From Aporrectodea caliginosa (taxonomy: Eukaryota; Annelida; Clitellata; Crassiclitellata; Lumbricidae): a DNA stretch of 64,000 nucleotides. The position numbers were made by a program, and so were the translations under genes. How positions within the stretch are numbered: position 1 is the stretch's first letter; every line of letters starts with the position of its first letter. The stretch lies in contig JACEVL010000832.1 of assembly GCA_020284085.1 (NCBI GenBank), positions 62,001 through 126,000 of the forward strand. The letters are read 5' to 3'. This document shows, one piece after another, positions 10,141 through 21,553 of the stretch. The notes beneath the pieces are model-generated. The model made no database searches and was not told where the DNA came from. It worked only from the letters and a program-made list of their open reading frames with translations.

Positions 10141-10456
10141 CATGCACATATTTATAAAATGCGGGCTCCTCCAAACTGAGGGCCTGGGTGCTGCAGTACC
10201 CTCAGCACCTCCTTAGTGCCTGACTGAGGTTTTGCTTAAACTGGATATTCACGTATTATGACTTGGTTTTGGATCGATTGATGGCTTCCACGATTTTAGT
10301 AGTAGTTTCGACACTGTGATATCAAAGATCATTAGCGTCGCCCTCCTCCTTTCTCCAGGCTTGGGACTAGCACTGACAGAGTCGATCAGTGGCGGAGTTT
10401 TCCTCGATTTTAGGATAAGCGCTTAAACTAGACCTACTGATGATGACGAGCATTGG

Positions 10457-10634
10457 CTTTAATGCCACTCGGGGAGGATAAGTGAGGTGGTTTTGCGTTG
10501 CCTTCCTCACAGACAATTGTGGGTGAGCAACTTGTCCAGGGTCGCTACGAGTGATTGAGGATTTTAGGATCGAGCCTGCAACCTCCGGTTACAAGGCACA
10601 AAACATATATACCGCTACATCACTCCGTCCCACA
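10457..10634 (-). mobile_element. Old tRNA-derived SINE, right copy
   Basis: Duplicate of 3340-3528 with several small deletions, including loss of a few bases in the B-box region near 10555-10575. Confidence 0.6.
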
Positions 10635-10946
10635 AGACTACTAGACATTTTTTAAACATGAATTTTATTACAAATATGATTAAATATCGCGTGCAATACA
10701 CGTCTTATCTCTTAATTAAAGTCATGTGGCAACTGTAGACGCATACCAATATTTAATAAATGTAGGCCAATACAATATTATTCTCTAATGCTACATGTAG
10801 GGCCTACCCATAAGGATGACAAGAATTTCATTCCTAGAGTCTTGTATAATCGTCTAAATTAGTAATCCCTAATATCTCCCCGTCCTTCTACAACAGCAGC
10901 TGTATTAACACTATTTTTCATTATTAAATTATTCATTACCCATCTT

Positions 10947-11955
10947 ATGTACCAGGTTACGGTGTATTCTGGTATTCCTACCCTTTTCCCAAATCATTCG
11001 GCTATCGGCCATCTGTTGGCTGATGATGTCCAAGCATATGTCCATGGGCCCCCTTCTGCTCAACTTCTTCTTGCTAGTCACATTGACGCTCTTTCCCAGG
11101 ATCTCCATCTGTGGATGTCCTCTAATCGCCTTTCTTTAAATTCCTCCAAAACCCAACTTATTTGGTTTGATATACCACAGCAACTCCTGAAACTCGATTA
11201 TAACTTGCTCTCTGAAAAGTTTCCGCATGTCACATTCTCATCTAGTGTCCGTGACTTGGGTGTCACTCTAGATAGCTCTCTTACCGTCACTGAACACATA
11301 TCCAAGCTTACCCGCTCTTCTTACTTCCAACTTAGGCGTCTTAGAGCTATTCGCAGATCTGTTTCATCATCGACCTTCACCTCAATTGTCTATGCATTTG
11401 TCTGTTCTCGAATTGACTATTCCAATTCTCTCCTTGTTGGTTTAAATAAGGTTCGTCTATCTCCTCTTCAGTCGTACTGAATGCTGCTGCCAGACTTATA
11501 GCTCGCCTCCCTCAAATCTCTCACATCTCTACATTTGTGGCAGAACACGCTTCATTGGCTACCTCTCTCTGTGCGCATCCGATGTAAAGTTCTCATTCTC
11601 ATACTCAAATCTCAACTGGGTCTCGTTCCAAAATATCTTTGTCACCAAATTCTCCGAGCCCCTTTCTGCCACGTCAAAGCGTCCTCTCAATCCTCTGACC
11701 GGCTTGACCTTTTTGTTCCCCGTGTTAGGACTATAATGGCTCAATCCAGATCCTTTGTGTGCATAGGTCCCTCTCTATGGAATCGACTTCCTCCTTCTCT
11801 ACGCTCTACAATCCTCTCTAGTAGCATCTCTACCTCTTTCTCTCGCCTTAAAACCTTCCTTTTTTCTCGGAGTACCTCGCACTGGAAGCGCTTCTGAAAG
11901 ACTTATGCTATGAGAAGCGCTATATAAATGATCAAATACAATACAATATAATACG
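10947..11955 (+). pseudogene. CR1/L2-like LINE, RT C-terminal half plus 3' tail
   Basis: It carries the same RT half as 3838-4702, frameshifted after the SRIDYSNSLLVGLNKVRL block near 11480 and resumed at HWLPLSVRIRCKV (11550). This copy continues past the conserved WNRLPPSLRS to the end of the ORF. There follows the 3' UTR hairpin TGGAAGCGCTTCTGAAAG...GAGAAGCGCTATATAAAT and the terminal ATACAATACAAT repeat (11873-11955). It shows what an intact LINE 3' end of this family looks like and anchors the many orphan tails in the window. Non-functional. Confidence 0.85.
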
Positions 11956-12360
11956 GTGTGACAACCTGCATGACTTCTAATAAACGAATAATATAACAAT
12001 AATCGTAAGCTTACTGTTCAAAAGCTTCGCATACGGAGAAAGTAAACGAATGATCTAGAATGACATCTCAAGACTTATTGGAGTAAGTTACGCCGAAGTG
12101 AGTTTTAGACGTAAGCCTACGTAACTGCCATTGTTAGGCCTACACAACATGTCATGTCAGACAGCACAGAGGCTTTGTGTAATAGGTGTGTGCGTAGGCT
12201 TAGTCCATGACGTATGTCTACGTTTGAATCTGACTGCTTGCAATCAACGGAATAATGTGATAGGACTGAACTATCAAAATAACAGTTCGTGGAACACGTT
12301 ATTCTAATTCTTATGCTTATGCTTATTCTTCTTATTGTTATTGTTATTGTTGTTGTTGTT
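11956..12360. other. No recognisable gene
   Basis: AT-rich unique-looking sequence with several TAGGCCTA words. From about 12310 it grades into degenerate TTATTG/TTGTTG repeats. Confidence 0.4.
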
Positions 12361-12364
12361 ATTG

Positions 12365-12585
12365 TTATAGTTGTGGTTCTTCTTCTTCTTCTCCTCCTCC
12401 TCCTGCTTCTTCTTCGTCTTATTATTATTTTTTATTTATAATCCTCCTCCTCCTCCTCCTCCTCCTCCTCCTCCTCATCATCATCATCCTCCTCCCTCCT
12501 CCTCCTCCTATCATTCCTCCTCCTCCTCCTCCTCCTCCTCCTCCTCCTCCTCCTAATAATCATCATCATCATCATCATCTATTCT
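12365..12585. repeat. (CCT)n/(CTT)n/(CAT)n trinucleotide array
   Basis: Pyrimidine-rich trinucleotide blocks: TTC, CCT (twice, separated by a CATCAT segment) and a final ATC run. The Ser/Pro-rich reading frame through it is not a gene. Confidence 0.9.
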
Positions 12586-12589
12586 ATTA

Positions 12590-12870
12590 TATTCTATTTA
12601 CGGACTTATACAGTCGAAGCGCCTCTCACAGTACAACCTAATCAGAGGCGCTTCCAGTAAGGCCCCTGATGAAAAAAGAAAAGTCTTAAGAGAACGAGCA
12701 GAAACAGTAGTGCCCCCCGTATAACATCAGAACACGAGTTATAGTCGGAATTTCATTCCACAACAAAGGGCCAACAGAGGCGTAGGCACGATGCTGTGCT
12801 GTGGCAGTCCGAGACCATGGAACTAGAAGGTCATGATGGTCTAAAGATTCATTCGGATTCATCATCGGTA
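12590..12870 (-). pseudogene. CR1/L2-like LINE 3' fragment
   Basis: On the minus strand the C-terminal RT block (HDLLVPWSRT, then YASVGPLLWNEIP) is followed by the GCGC hairpin of the 3' UTR (GGAAGCGCCTCTG...GAGGCGCTTCGAC) and an ATAGAATATAATAG tail. It is truncated at its 5' side. Confidence 0.75.
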
Positions 12871-13325
12871 TTATGATTGCTATCATCATTAGCATTATTA
12901 TCATTATCAGTGTCAGTTTACAATATCCACATCACTATTATTATAATTACATAGCATTAAGCACGTCAGGCGAAGGTCGCCTGAGACGGTTACTGCATAG
13001 AAGGACCTTGAACATGTCCTTCACTAGAAAGTGCATCACATCTTAGATGAGAGTAGAACACGTTCTCCCCGCATTACAAGTCGAGCGCTCAAACCAGTCT
13101 GTTACCGTGCTCACATAGAGCAGTATGCAGCAGAGAAAAACAGCAGGAAAACAGACAAGTTACATTCAGATAGGTAGACAAGCATGAAGGATGACAGACG
13201 AAGATACTGAAGAATATAAGTTTAACCAGTGGGCCTGTTGTTGCTGTCATGGTCCGATGGATATTGTGCACACGAAAAAGCCGCCCAGGCCCTACATGGA
13301 CTCAACATGACTTCACGTGTATTGC
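12871..13325. other. No recognisable gene
   Basis: Degenerate ATC/ATT repeats to about 12950, then unique-looking sequence without a supported gene. Confidence 0.4.
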
Positions 13326-13328
13326 GCA

Positions 13329-13562
13329 TGGGATATTATCGTATGGGGCATTAGGCGTATGGGGCATTAGGTGTATGGGGCTTTCGGCGTATGGGGCATA
13401 ATTATGCGTATGGGATATTCGGTGTATGGGGGCATTTGGCGTATGAGGGCATTAGGCGTTTGGGGAATTTGGCGTATGGGGCATTAGGCGTATGGGGCAT
13501 TTGGCGTATGAGGGCATTAGGCGTTTGGGGAATTTGGCGTATGGGGAATTCGGCGTATGAGT
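13329..13562. repeat. Minisatellite, unit ~16 bp (GGCGTATGGGGCATTA)
   Basis: About 14 imperfect copies of a 15-17 bp G-rich unit, with variants such as GGGGAATTT and GAGGGCATT. A 68-residue frame through it is a by-product. Confidence 0.85.
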
Positions 13563-13654
13563 CCCACGACAAATACAATGACGTTCGGGTTTTGTGATCA
13601 CAATAACCCGAACTCTCGGTTTATCTCACTTCCAAATTTCCATTTCCTCGCGGC

Positions 13655-13735
13655 TCCTACACTGAGAGCGCCTCTGAATAGTCCATACTGTGAGAGGCGC
13701 TTTATAAATGTTCAAATACAATACAATAGATCTAC
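13655..13735 (+). mobile_element. LINE 3' tail
   Basis: ACTGAGAGCGCCTCTGAATA...GAGAGGCGCTTTATAAAT followed by CAAATACAATACAATA: the same hairpin and pentanucleotide tail as at 11873-11955. Confidence 0.75.
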
Positions 13736-13739
13736 AATT

Positions 13740-16315
13740 CAATTCAATTTATTGTTCCCAACAAAATACGACGTAACAACATAAAGAATAGTCACAATTC
13801 TAACATGACTAAGAGGTATATCATATTTAAGTAGTAAAGAAGATAAGTGATCGAGAATAAGATATGATTACCAATTAGTCATTATGATAACCAATTAGTC
13901 AGTAGGTGCACATGAGTCACATCAAGTAATGGGTTATCCCGTAGTTACGTTGCTATATTTTATTTTAATGTCTTCAATGCCGTACTTGACGTTGGTAAGT
14001 AAGCAGTCTAATACAATACAATACAATACAATAAATTGCTTATCTCTCGCCTTTCAACGTGCCATCTCTGTTTATAACTTTGTCCTTGTCTGACAAGGTG
14101 TAGTTCCTGTGAGTGTGAGAAACATTAGCCAAATGAGTCCAACCGATCCAGAGCAACGTATACACGGCCTGTCATCGCTTCACGATACCAGTAATTTTGA
14201 TTGTACTTGTAATTAGTAACTTCTATTGTGCCAGTGTCTAATGCATTAGGTATCGACCGATGGTGCACCAAAACCAAGTTGCAATCGGTCGATATCCAGA
14301 AGATCAGGCTGTAAGACTGACAGGAAGCCTATGGTAGATAGTGGATACGCAGTTTGAAACATGTAAACCTTAAGCTGACAACGAAACAAAACAGGCGAAA
14401 GCGATAGAGCATGCAGTATGAACAGATAATAATATTCTTTATTGAAACAATCCGGTTGACAAACCGCAACCGGTTACAGTGTACAGTTATGCAATTGAAG
14501 CAATTCACAAGAACACAAATGACAGAAGACACAAATCTAACTACTAACAGAACAGACAGCCTGCAATACACGGTGCTAATAGCAGCCTACAAAGCATGTC
14601 CGCCTACGGATATCGATCTCGGTACCTCTCTCTCTCTATGTTATCCAATGCGCTATCGGTAGATAGAGGGAGAGAGTTCCATGAATATCTAAGTCCAGCA
14701 ACTAAAAGCTCCTTCTGAGGTTGTCTGATAGACAGCACTTAACGTTGTAAAAGTCGTAAATTAGCTTCTGATGCAATAAAAGCAAGCTCATGAGCCAGAA
14801 TTCAAACCTTTCTCACAAAGTTGTGTGCGCCATCTAAACAAATCTTCGCAGCAAACCACAATTCATTCATTAGCCGCACTTTCACATGTACATTTTTACC
14901 AACCTCAGCTTGAAGTCAACGTGACATCGATTATTCTTTCAGCTAGGTGCAAATTATCCGTACCTTTCAGCTTATTTAATTGACGCAGTTCTCCCTAGAA
15001 TGGCACTAGTGTAAGAACGCTCGGCTAGGATTTAATATAGACCTTGACAAAAATATGATATATGTTGCATTGCATAAAATAAACACTCTCATCAGTACGA
15101 TGATCAAATTCATTTTCAGCCAAAGATCTTATAAAACCGCAGAAAACGTCAAGACCGAGAGAGACAAATACAGAATGGAAGAAAGTGAAAGAGGGAGAGT
15201 TTATAACTGAAGTTCTGGTACATAAAATGACTACACGCTGGTCATTGAAATTAGGACTAGAGATCTGCGATCACACTGCGACCGTAAGACTTGAAACCCC
15301 CGAAAAATTCAAGATCTTATGTATAGGGCCTATAAGCCTTAAGGTCTGCAGTGTAAACATTTTTATATAACGACCCTGCTCATTTTTCAATGAATTGGTC
15401 GGGTGAGATCCTTTACCACCCTGTTGTCTGAATGGTGCCACGCCATTTATTGGTCCCCGTGTACGGACCGTGGCAACCCGAGATACAGGGTAGAAATCTA
15501 TATGAAACAAACCAGCTTCGGAAGGTGAACATCGATCCGCACGTTCTCTTAAACAGAGGAGTATGGGACGCGGCCTACCTTCTAGCCAATGTAGCTAACT
15601 GGGCCAATCCGTGGATCAAATCGCGTAATAACTGTACCTGTTATACGAGCTTCCAAAACGCTTCTTGCCTTACCTCAGTAACCCGCCTCGGCTTCCACTT
15701 TGTAGTAATTAAAGAAAGTTTATTTTGCACAGAAAATCCACGAACGTGCCCTGAAATCCAGACGTAGCCTCTGCTTTAAGTCTATATCATAATATATCGT
15801 TCAGAGACATAAACTATCACTATAGTATGACAGAAATGCTGACCTCCTGATCGTTTGCACATCGCATCGAAGGCGCAGACGTTTATGTCTCGCGATGAAT
15901 GTGCCATCCACAACGACACAGACAGGTATAGTTCTTGTTCCCCTCCTTCTCCTCCTCCTTCTCCTCCTCCTCCTCCTCTTCGTGCGATAAATTATGTCTC
16001 TCGGTCGACTGGGTCCGTATAACTGCGCCCATCGTTTCCCCGCCTAAGGACATACATGCACAATTGCCTCCATAGGCCAAAACATCATCTGTATATTATA
16101 TACTCGTGTAGGCCTATAGTTATGAAATCTTGAATAGAAGCTATGCGTCGTAGCGCAGTTCGTATACGTCTGTCATGACTCAGACAGGACCCAAGCAGTC
16201 ACACTTGGCTAGGCGGAGGGTGGATGACTAACAGCGGGTGACTGTTACGTCCAACATTTTTTTATAATATAATTTATGATCCTTACGAATAAGACTTGGA
16301 TAAGAAAATGGTTGG
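13740..16315. other. Intergenic, no recognisable gene
   Basis: Contains an (AATAC)n LINE-type tail at 14009-14034; a 95-bp segment at 14205-14300 that recurs diverged at 23555-23640; short CTCT and CCT tracts near 14625 and 15950; and, near 16145, a tRNA-like A-box word without a matching B box. Reading frames of 80-110 codons (for example 15432-15767) show no domain. Confidence 0.4.
14205..14300. repeat. Dispersed repeat fragment (also at 23555-23640)
   Basis: Shared blocks in order are AACTTCTAT, an AATGCAnnAGG stretch, CGACCGATGG and CAAAACCAAG. A shorter piece beginning AACTTCTATGGCGCCATTGT is at 33829. Element type not determined. Confidence 0.5.
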
Positions 16316-16417
16316 CTAAGAATACATGCGTATGTATACATGCTTCGTGCCCATGTGCGTGGCTTCATCTTGTTGTGTTTTGAAAAGGACGATCACGTGA
16401 GCTGTTTCTTTTGAACA

Positions 16418-16508
16418 GACAACACATACAGACATCGACATGTAGCAGGACAAGCCAACGAAACAACACATACAGACAGCGACACGTAGCATGACAAGCC
16501 AACGAAAG
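16418..16508. repeat. 46-bp direct duplication
   Basis: Two adjacent copies containing ACACATACAGACA, CGACA-GTAGCA and GGACAAGCCAACGAAA-like blocks, differing at a few positions. Confidence 0.7.
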
Positions 16509-18354
16509 CATTGCAATATGCGTGTGCATAGTTTTATGTATGTTGGTGACGGGCATTCCACCGTCCGTATCACATATGAGGCTCTGCAGACCACGTCGTT
16601 CGTTGGCTTGACTAACAGGTGGCAGTCTTTCTCACGGGCCAATCATGACGCATTCACGGTTATTACGAGCTCCGTTCTCATGCATTTCGACCGTTTCGCT
16701 GTGCAATAATTTCACGGAGAGACGGCAACGGGAAGTCATTATAATGGGCAACATTAATTATAGCAATGTCTGGACAAGTAGTCACCACTATTGTCATAAC
16801 GAACTTAATTTTACAGAGCAGTTTTGTCTGAGCACATACACGATTTTAATAATAGAAGTTCACGCTGTCTGACTTCAGCTCACATAGTATATAGCCTACT
16901 AGCCATCCAGATGGTACGTTTTCTTTTTACAAGACTTCCAGCCACGTCAGTTAAAGACATGACTTTTAAGAGCACTGGCCCTGCAGGTATACAAAGTCAT
17001 CGTCGCTACATTGTGCAGTCAGTTTGAAGCCTCTGCAGTAAACACGCCTGAAGGGCTGATAGCATGCATATATTATTATGCGTAAGCAGTAAGCACATCG
17101 TTAGAACATCGTATTAGTATAATACTATGACTATAGGCCTATATAAAGATATCGTGTTGAGTCATGTTGAGTGTGAGGGGTGCTATTGTAACGGTGGCTT
17201 CGTTTCTTTCTATGTGCATCGGCTTGTTTAAGTTGTGTGCAACTTGTTATATGGACTGAATTTACAGTTTAATTTTGGAACCTATTGTAAGTTTCAAAGC
17301 TGAAACTATCATCAGCGTAGCTTCACAGGCGCATGGCCTCTAACGTTCTTTACAGATGCTTTGTATATGTGTATCTAAACACTTATATGGCGCGACCTAT
17401 AAAGCACCTCTAAGATAAACCTCTTAAGATAAGCTCAAAATGTGTGCTGAGCTATTGGTAGCGGTAAGTTCTAATTTAAAGTGGAAGACTGTGCAATGAA
17501 GACGGTCCATGAGAAGGATCGGTGCGAGCGAATCAATATATGGAGCACGGAACCAACAGGTCCCCACGTGCGGCAGAGCGCAGTGTTCGTCGACCTGGCT
17601 AGCTCGATACGGGAACACAGAGCAACCAGTTGTATATTCTGGGGCCGAACCGAACATCGGTGCTCGGTCGAGGTCGAGGACCTAGAGTATAAGTCGATCC
17701 TCAACGGGAAGCCAGTGTCTTTCTCATGTATCTTCATCTTCACTGTTGTTCATTGTTTCGTTCGTTTCATTGTTTCATTAATTCTTTCTTTCATTTAATC
17801 TGTGATTCTTTCTTCCTTTAAATCAATTGGTACGGATTCACCCTCAGGCCTATACCCTGAGAAATGCTCCATGATCCGTCTGCCAAATGAAAACAGTTAA
17901 CATGTTGCACTGGTGACATCGAGGGTAGCATGGATGTTCGGTTGTAAACATGGGCGTCATCAGAGAGAGAGAGAGAACAGCCAGAGGCCATAGTCCTCAC
18001 CAAAGGCCAAGAAACTCGGGCTCCGCCAAGACATTTGGATCATTACCGTTGAGCCTGAAGGTTTCAATGTGGGCGTGCATGCAAATATAGGCCTAATGTC
18101 ATAACACTGACTAGGTCTACACAAGCTCACTTACGAAGGTGTTTTGCTTCTAACTGCCACTTGTGATCTAACATCAAGCACCAACTGTACATAGGCCTAT
18201 TGAAGGGAATCTCTATTATACATATGAAGAGGTTTATGGACTGGTCCTTTTAAAATACAGTTGCTTTTACCCTTCTAAAGTATACTGGAAACCCGGCACA
18301 GGTGAGGAAAGACATTGGACTCACAATCCCTCTATATCCTTACCGTTGTAGCCG
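16509..18354. other. Intergenic, no recognisable gene
   Basis: Unique-looking AT-rich sequence with several TAGGCCTA words and short frames of up to about 105 codons on both strands (for example 17481-17798) without recognisable domains. Confidence 0.35.
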
Positions 18355-18359
18355 AAACA

Positions 18360-19815
18360 TCTAAATTTAGCTTAACAATTGAAGGGCTCAGAGCAATAAC
18401 CAGGTATGTCGGAAATTATGAGTTTTGTGGAAATGTTCAAAGATCTGATACTTCAAACTGTTGTATCTTAGCTACTGGACCACATATCGACAAGCTGTTT
18501 GAAGCACCGTGTAAGTATTATTGTCTTTAACGACAACTTTGCATGATGCAATGCAATAGATAACAATATTGTTTTTTACACGACAATTTGCTTCATACCC
18601 GGTTATTGTCAACGCCAACACTTTACCATCAGTATAATTATGGTGCAGTAACAGGGTATGTTGACAAAGTTTGCTTTCTAGCAGCTGCGTACCAACCCTG
18701 TCATCTGGTGTAAGTCGACATACCTTATTCTTGCACCAAACGGTCACACTATTACACAGCACGGAAATCGGGCAAGAAGAAGGTAAGTCATAATGGCTGC
18801 AGTACTGTCAAGATAGAAAGAATGCAAAATCTGTGAAACATGAAGTTTTAATGACACAACCGTTGTAATTGACAGTTTTATGCTATAGGCAACGACAACA
18901 ATGCCGCCTTTTTATGTTTAATAGTCAAAATTCAAGAAAAATATGCTTTTCTTGCTATTTTTTTGCCGAAATTTTCCGCCCCTTGAAAATGCCGCTCAAG
19001 GCAGCCGCCTTTACATAAAGCCAGCACTGTGGCTTCAAACCTTGGCAAGCATTTAGTATCGTGGTGCATGTATTTTTCTCCCGTAATTTTAGGCGTCGTG
19101 AGAGTCGGTTAGGGTCAGGTTACGCGTCGTGAGGGTCGGTTAGGGTCAGGGTTAGGGTTTGTGTCGTACCTTCCGCGCACGCATGCCAAAAAATACCGTC
19201 CCACGCCCGTAACCTCACGCACCACGATACTAAATGTTTGCCCAAACCTTTTGGCTACAGCATCAAACATATTTCAAATATGTTTACATCTTACATTCGA
19301 CCGTTGTTTTTTGTAGTGATAGAATATATTTCTCGCGACCTAATGAAGCTGGTAATTTACCACGATTCATTTTCGTAATGAACTCTATGAAAATGCTGTC
19401 ATTATTATGTTCACTATCACGTACACCATTGTCAAGTAACAGTACATACATTATTTTCTTGATAGCCCAATTTAGAGCAAGTAAGTGACAATAACCGGGT
19501 ATGTCAAATAACCTGTCTGTTGCACCGGTTTTAATACAAAGATTACAAGAAAACGACAATTTTGTTATCATACCTGAATATTGCACTGGAGAAATGTTAG
19601 AATACTGCCGGATGCACAATTCCATATTATGTTGACATATTTGTTTTTCAAAAATGAGAATCATTTTAATTCGGATCTGCACGAAATTTGCAGGGTAAAT
19701 AGACTACTATATTCCAAGCACGCTGGCATACTTTTTAGCAAAGAAGTGGTATGTCGACATAACTGGTTATTGCTCTGAGCCCTTCAATTGCTTAATTGTA
19801 ACTGTAACTTTAAGC
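18360..19815. mobile_element. ~1.45-kb inverted-repeat (foldback-like) element with a reiterated internal motif
   Basis: The left arm (18361-18412) and right arm (about 19752-19815) are inverted copies sharing CAATTGAAGGGCTCAGAGCA and the following ATAACCAG/TATGTCG. Inside, words related to CAATAACCGGGTATGTCGAC recur in both orientations near 18590, 18645, 18705, 19490, 19565 and 19745. Between them a nested inverted repeat (19030-19066 / 19222-19255, AGCATTTAGTATCGTGGTGC) flanks telomere-like GGTTAGGG words. No transposase frame is evident; frames of 96-132 codons lack domains. No clear TSD was found. A non-autonomous DNA transposon with reiterated subterminal sites is the simplest reading. 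Confidence 0.5.
19093..19160. repeat. Short telomere-like direct repeat
   Basis: Two copies of a roughly 32-bp unit containing CGTCGTGAG-GTCGGTTAGGGTCAGG, ending GGGTTAGGGTTT. It is far too short and degenerate for a telomere. Confidence 0.6.
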
Positions 19816-20075
19816 CTAAATCTATATAGCGCCACTACTGGAACATATTAATCAGATACGCTCTCTATGCTAACCTGAACGATGTTAAATCACATTAAGA
19901 GTAGAAATTACTAGTGGCGGGCTCACGCGGACACGTAGAGCCAAACCAACGGATTCCTATCAACAGTTAACAGATTATATAATGTTCAGAGTTTCTGGAC
20001 CAAGTTGTGTCGACCATGTGGATCGACGCCAGACGGTAGCGACCGTGCTACGCAATGACACTGCCGCACAAAGGT

Positions 20076-20164
20076 CCTTTGCTGGTGGAAGAGTCCTTCA
20101 CTGGTGGTAGAGTCCTTCACTGGTGGCAGAGTTAGTTCTTCACTGGTGGTAGAATCCTTCACTG
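20076..20164. repeat. Left remnant of a 19-bp minisatellite
   Basis: About four imperfect copies of TCCTTCACTGGTGGTAGAG. The array is interrupted at 20165 by a transposon and resumes at 21124. Confidence 0.9.
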
Positions 20165-21123
20165 CAGTGATATTTCAGTTCTAAAAATAATTCCCAATTT
20201 TAATTCTAATTCAGTTCTGAGGATCGTATTTCAGTTCTAATTCTATTCTCGTTCTCAAAATAATTCCTATTTCAGTTCTAATTCAAGTTCTGAAATAATT
20301 TCAGTTCTAATTCAAGTTCTAAAATAATTTCCGTTCTAATTTCCATTCTAATTTCCATTCTAATTCCAGTTCTGACTAAGTATTTTTCTATTTCAGCTCT
20401 CGAATCACAGTGCAAAAACACACTTCATTCAGCTGCTAGTCAATTCCCGCTTAATTGTTACATAGACTAAACTTTTTAATCAATCCAGCTTCTATTTAGG
20501 CAAGAATTCGTTTAATCAATCCAGCTTCTATTTAAGCAGGAATTATATTTCATCAATACAACTTTTATTTAGGCTAAGCAAGATTCTTTTCATTAATCCC
20601 ACTTTTATTTAAGCCAAAAATTGATCAATCCGACTTCTATTTAGCGAGAATCCTTTTCGTCAATCCAACTTGTAGGCCCTATAATTTACGACGCTAAGCT
20701 ACACGTTTACCTTTTTATTCCCGCTAACATGCGCGATAAATTCATTGTCGTGTAAATAACTTAGCAAGCACTAAGTCAACTTAAACTTTGTCAAAGTAGA
20801 TCACGGGAAGACCGGAAGTTGAACAAAGATCATGCATACCAGAGATACCATAGCCTATGATTACCGATCTTGACGGCTCTTGGATATAATAAGACGGATG
20901 TCTCACCTATAAACACGATGCACCGCAAAAATTATCATAGTGTAATAATTTCCGTTCTGAAAATAATTCCTATTTCAATTCATATTTTCGTTCTCATTAG
21001 CGTATTTCCGTTCTAGTTCTATTCTCGTTCTCAAAATAATTCCTAATTTTCGTTCTTATTCTCGTTAACGGAAATTAATAATTTTACTTCTAATTCCTAT
21101 TTCCGTTAACGAAAATATCACTG
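20165..21123. mobile_element. 959-bp non-autonomous hAT-like transposon inserted in a minisatellite
   Basis: The left end CAGTGATATTTCAG and the reverse complement of the right end, CAGTGATATTTTCG, are terminal inverted repeats matching over 11 bp. The element is bounded by identical octamers CTTCACTG (20157-20164 and 21124-21131), which are part of the minisatellite unit. 8-bp TSDs and CA-initial TIRs are typical of hAT. Subterminal regions carry many AATTCCTATTTC/GTTCT words in both orientations. The middle has four or five copies of a roughly 45-bp unit with CAATCCAGCTTCTATTTA, also present in antisense inside 40920-41120. No transposase is encoded. Confidence 0.85.
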
Positions 21124-21553
21124 CTTCACTGGTGGTAGAGTCCTTCACTGTTGGTAGAGTCCTTCACTGGTTGTAGAGTCCTTCGCTGGTGGTGGAGTCC
21201 TTCGCTGGTGGTAGAGTCCTTCACTGGTGGTAGAGTCCTTCACTGGTGGTAGAGTCCTTCACTGGTGGTAGAGTCCTTCACTGGTGGTAGAGTCCTTCAC
21301 TGGTGGTAGAGTCCTTCACTGGTGGTAGAGTCCTTCACTGGTGGTAGAGACCTTTACTGGTGGTAGAGTCCTTTACTGGTGGTAGAGTCCTTCACTGGTG
21401 GTAGAGTCCTTCACTGGTGGTAGAGTCCTTCACTGGTGGTAGAGTCCTTCACTGGTGGTAGAGTCCTTTACTGGTGGTAGAGTCCTTCACTGGTGGTAGA
21501 GTCCTTCACTGGTGGTAGAGTCCTTCACTGGTGGTAGAGTCCTTCACTGATTG
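21124..21553. repeat. 19-bp minisatellite, main block
   Basis: About 22 near-perfect tandem copies of TCCTTCACTGGTGGTAGAG, the most homogeneous at 21210-21540. The first copies (to about 21200) are more diverged. Confidence 0.95.

Larger units (their letters stand above)
7118..11808. repeat. Right copy of the ~4.7-kb direct duplication
   Basis: This is the partner of bases 1-4702. Differences include single substitutions in the gene, CAA-codon length changes in the Gln repeat, the single base that keeps the gene in frame, and more numerous small indels in the SINE/LINE part (around 10250-10570 and 11440-11700). To the right of 11808 the LINE continues naturally to its 3' tail, so this copy preserves the ancestral junction. 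The left copy is interrupted there by unrelated sequence. Confidence 0.95.

Noticed and set aside
16145..16255. tRNA or SINE head near an A-box-like word GTAGCGCAGTTCGT
   Set aside because: No B box at the right distance and no second copy in the window.
19093..19160. Telomere or interstitial telomere
   Set aside because: Only a few GGTTAGGG words in a 32-bp direct repeat inside an inverted-repeat element.
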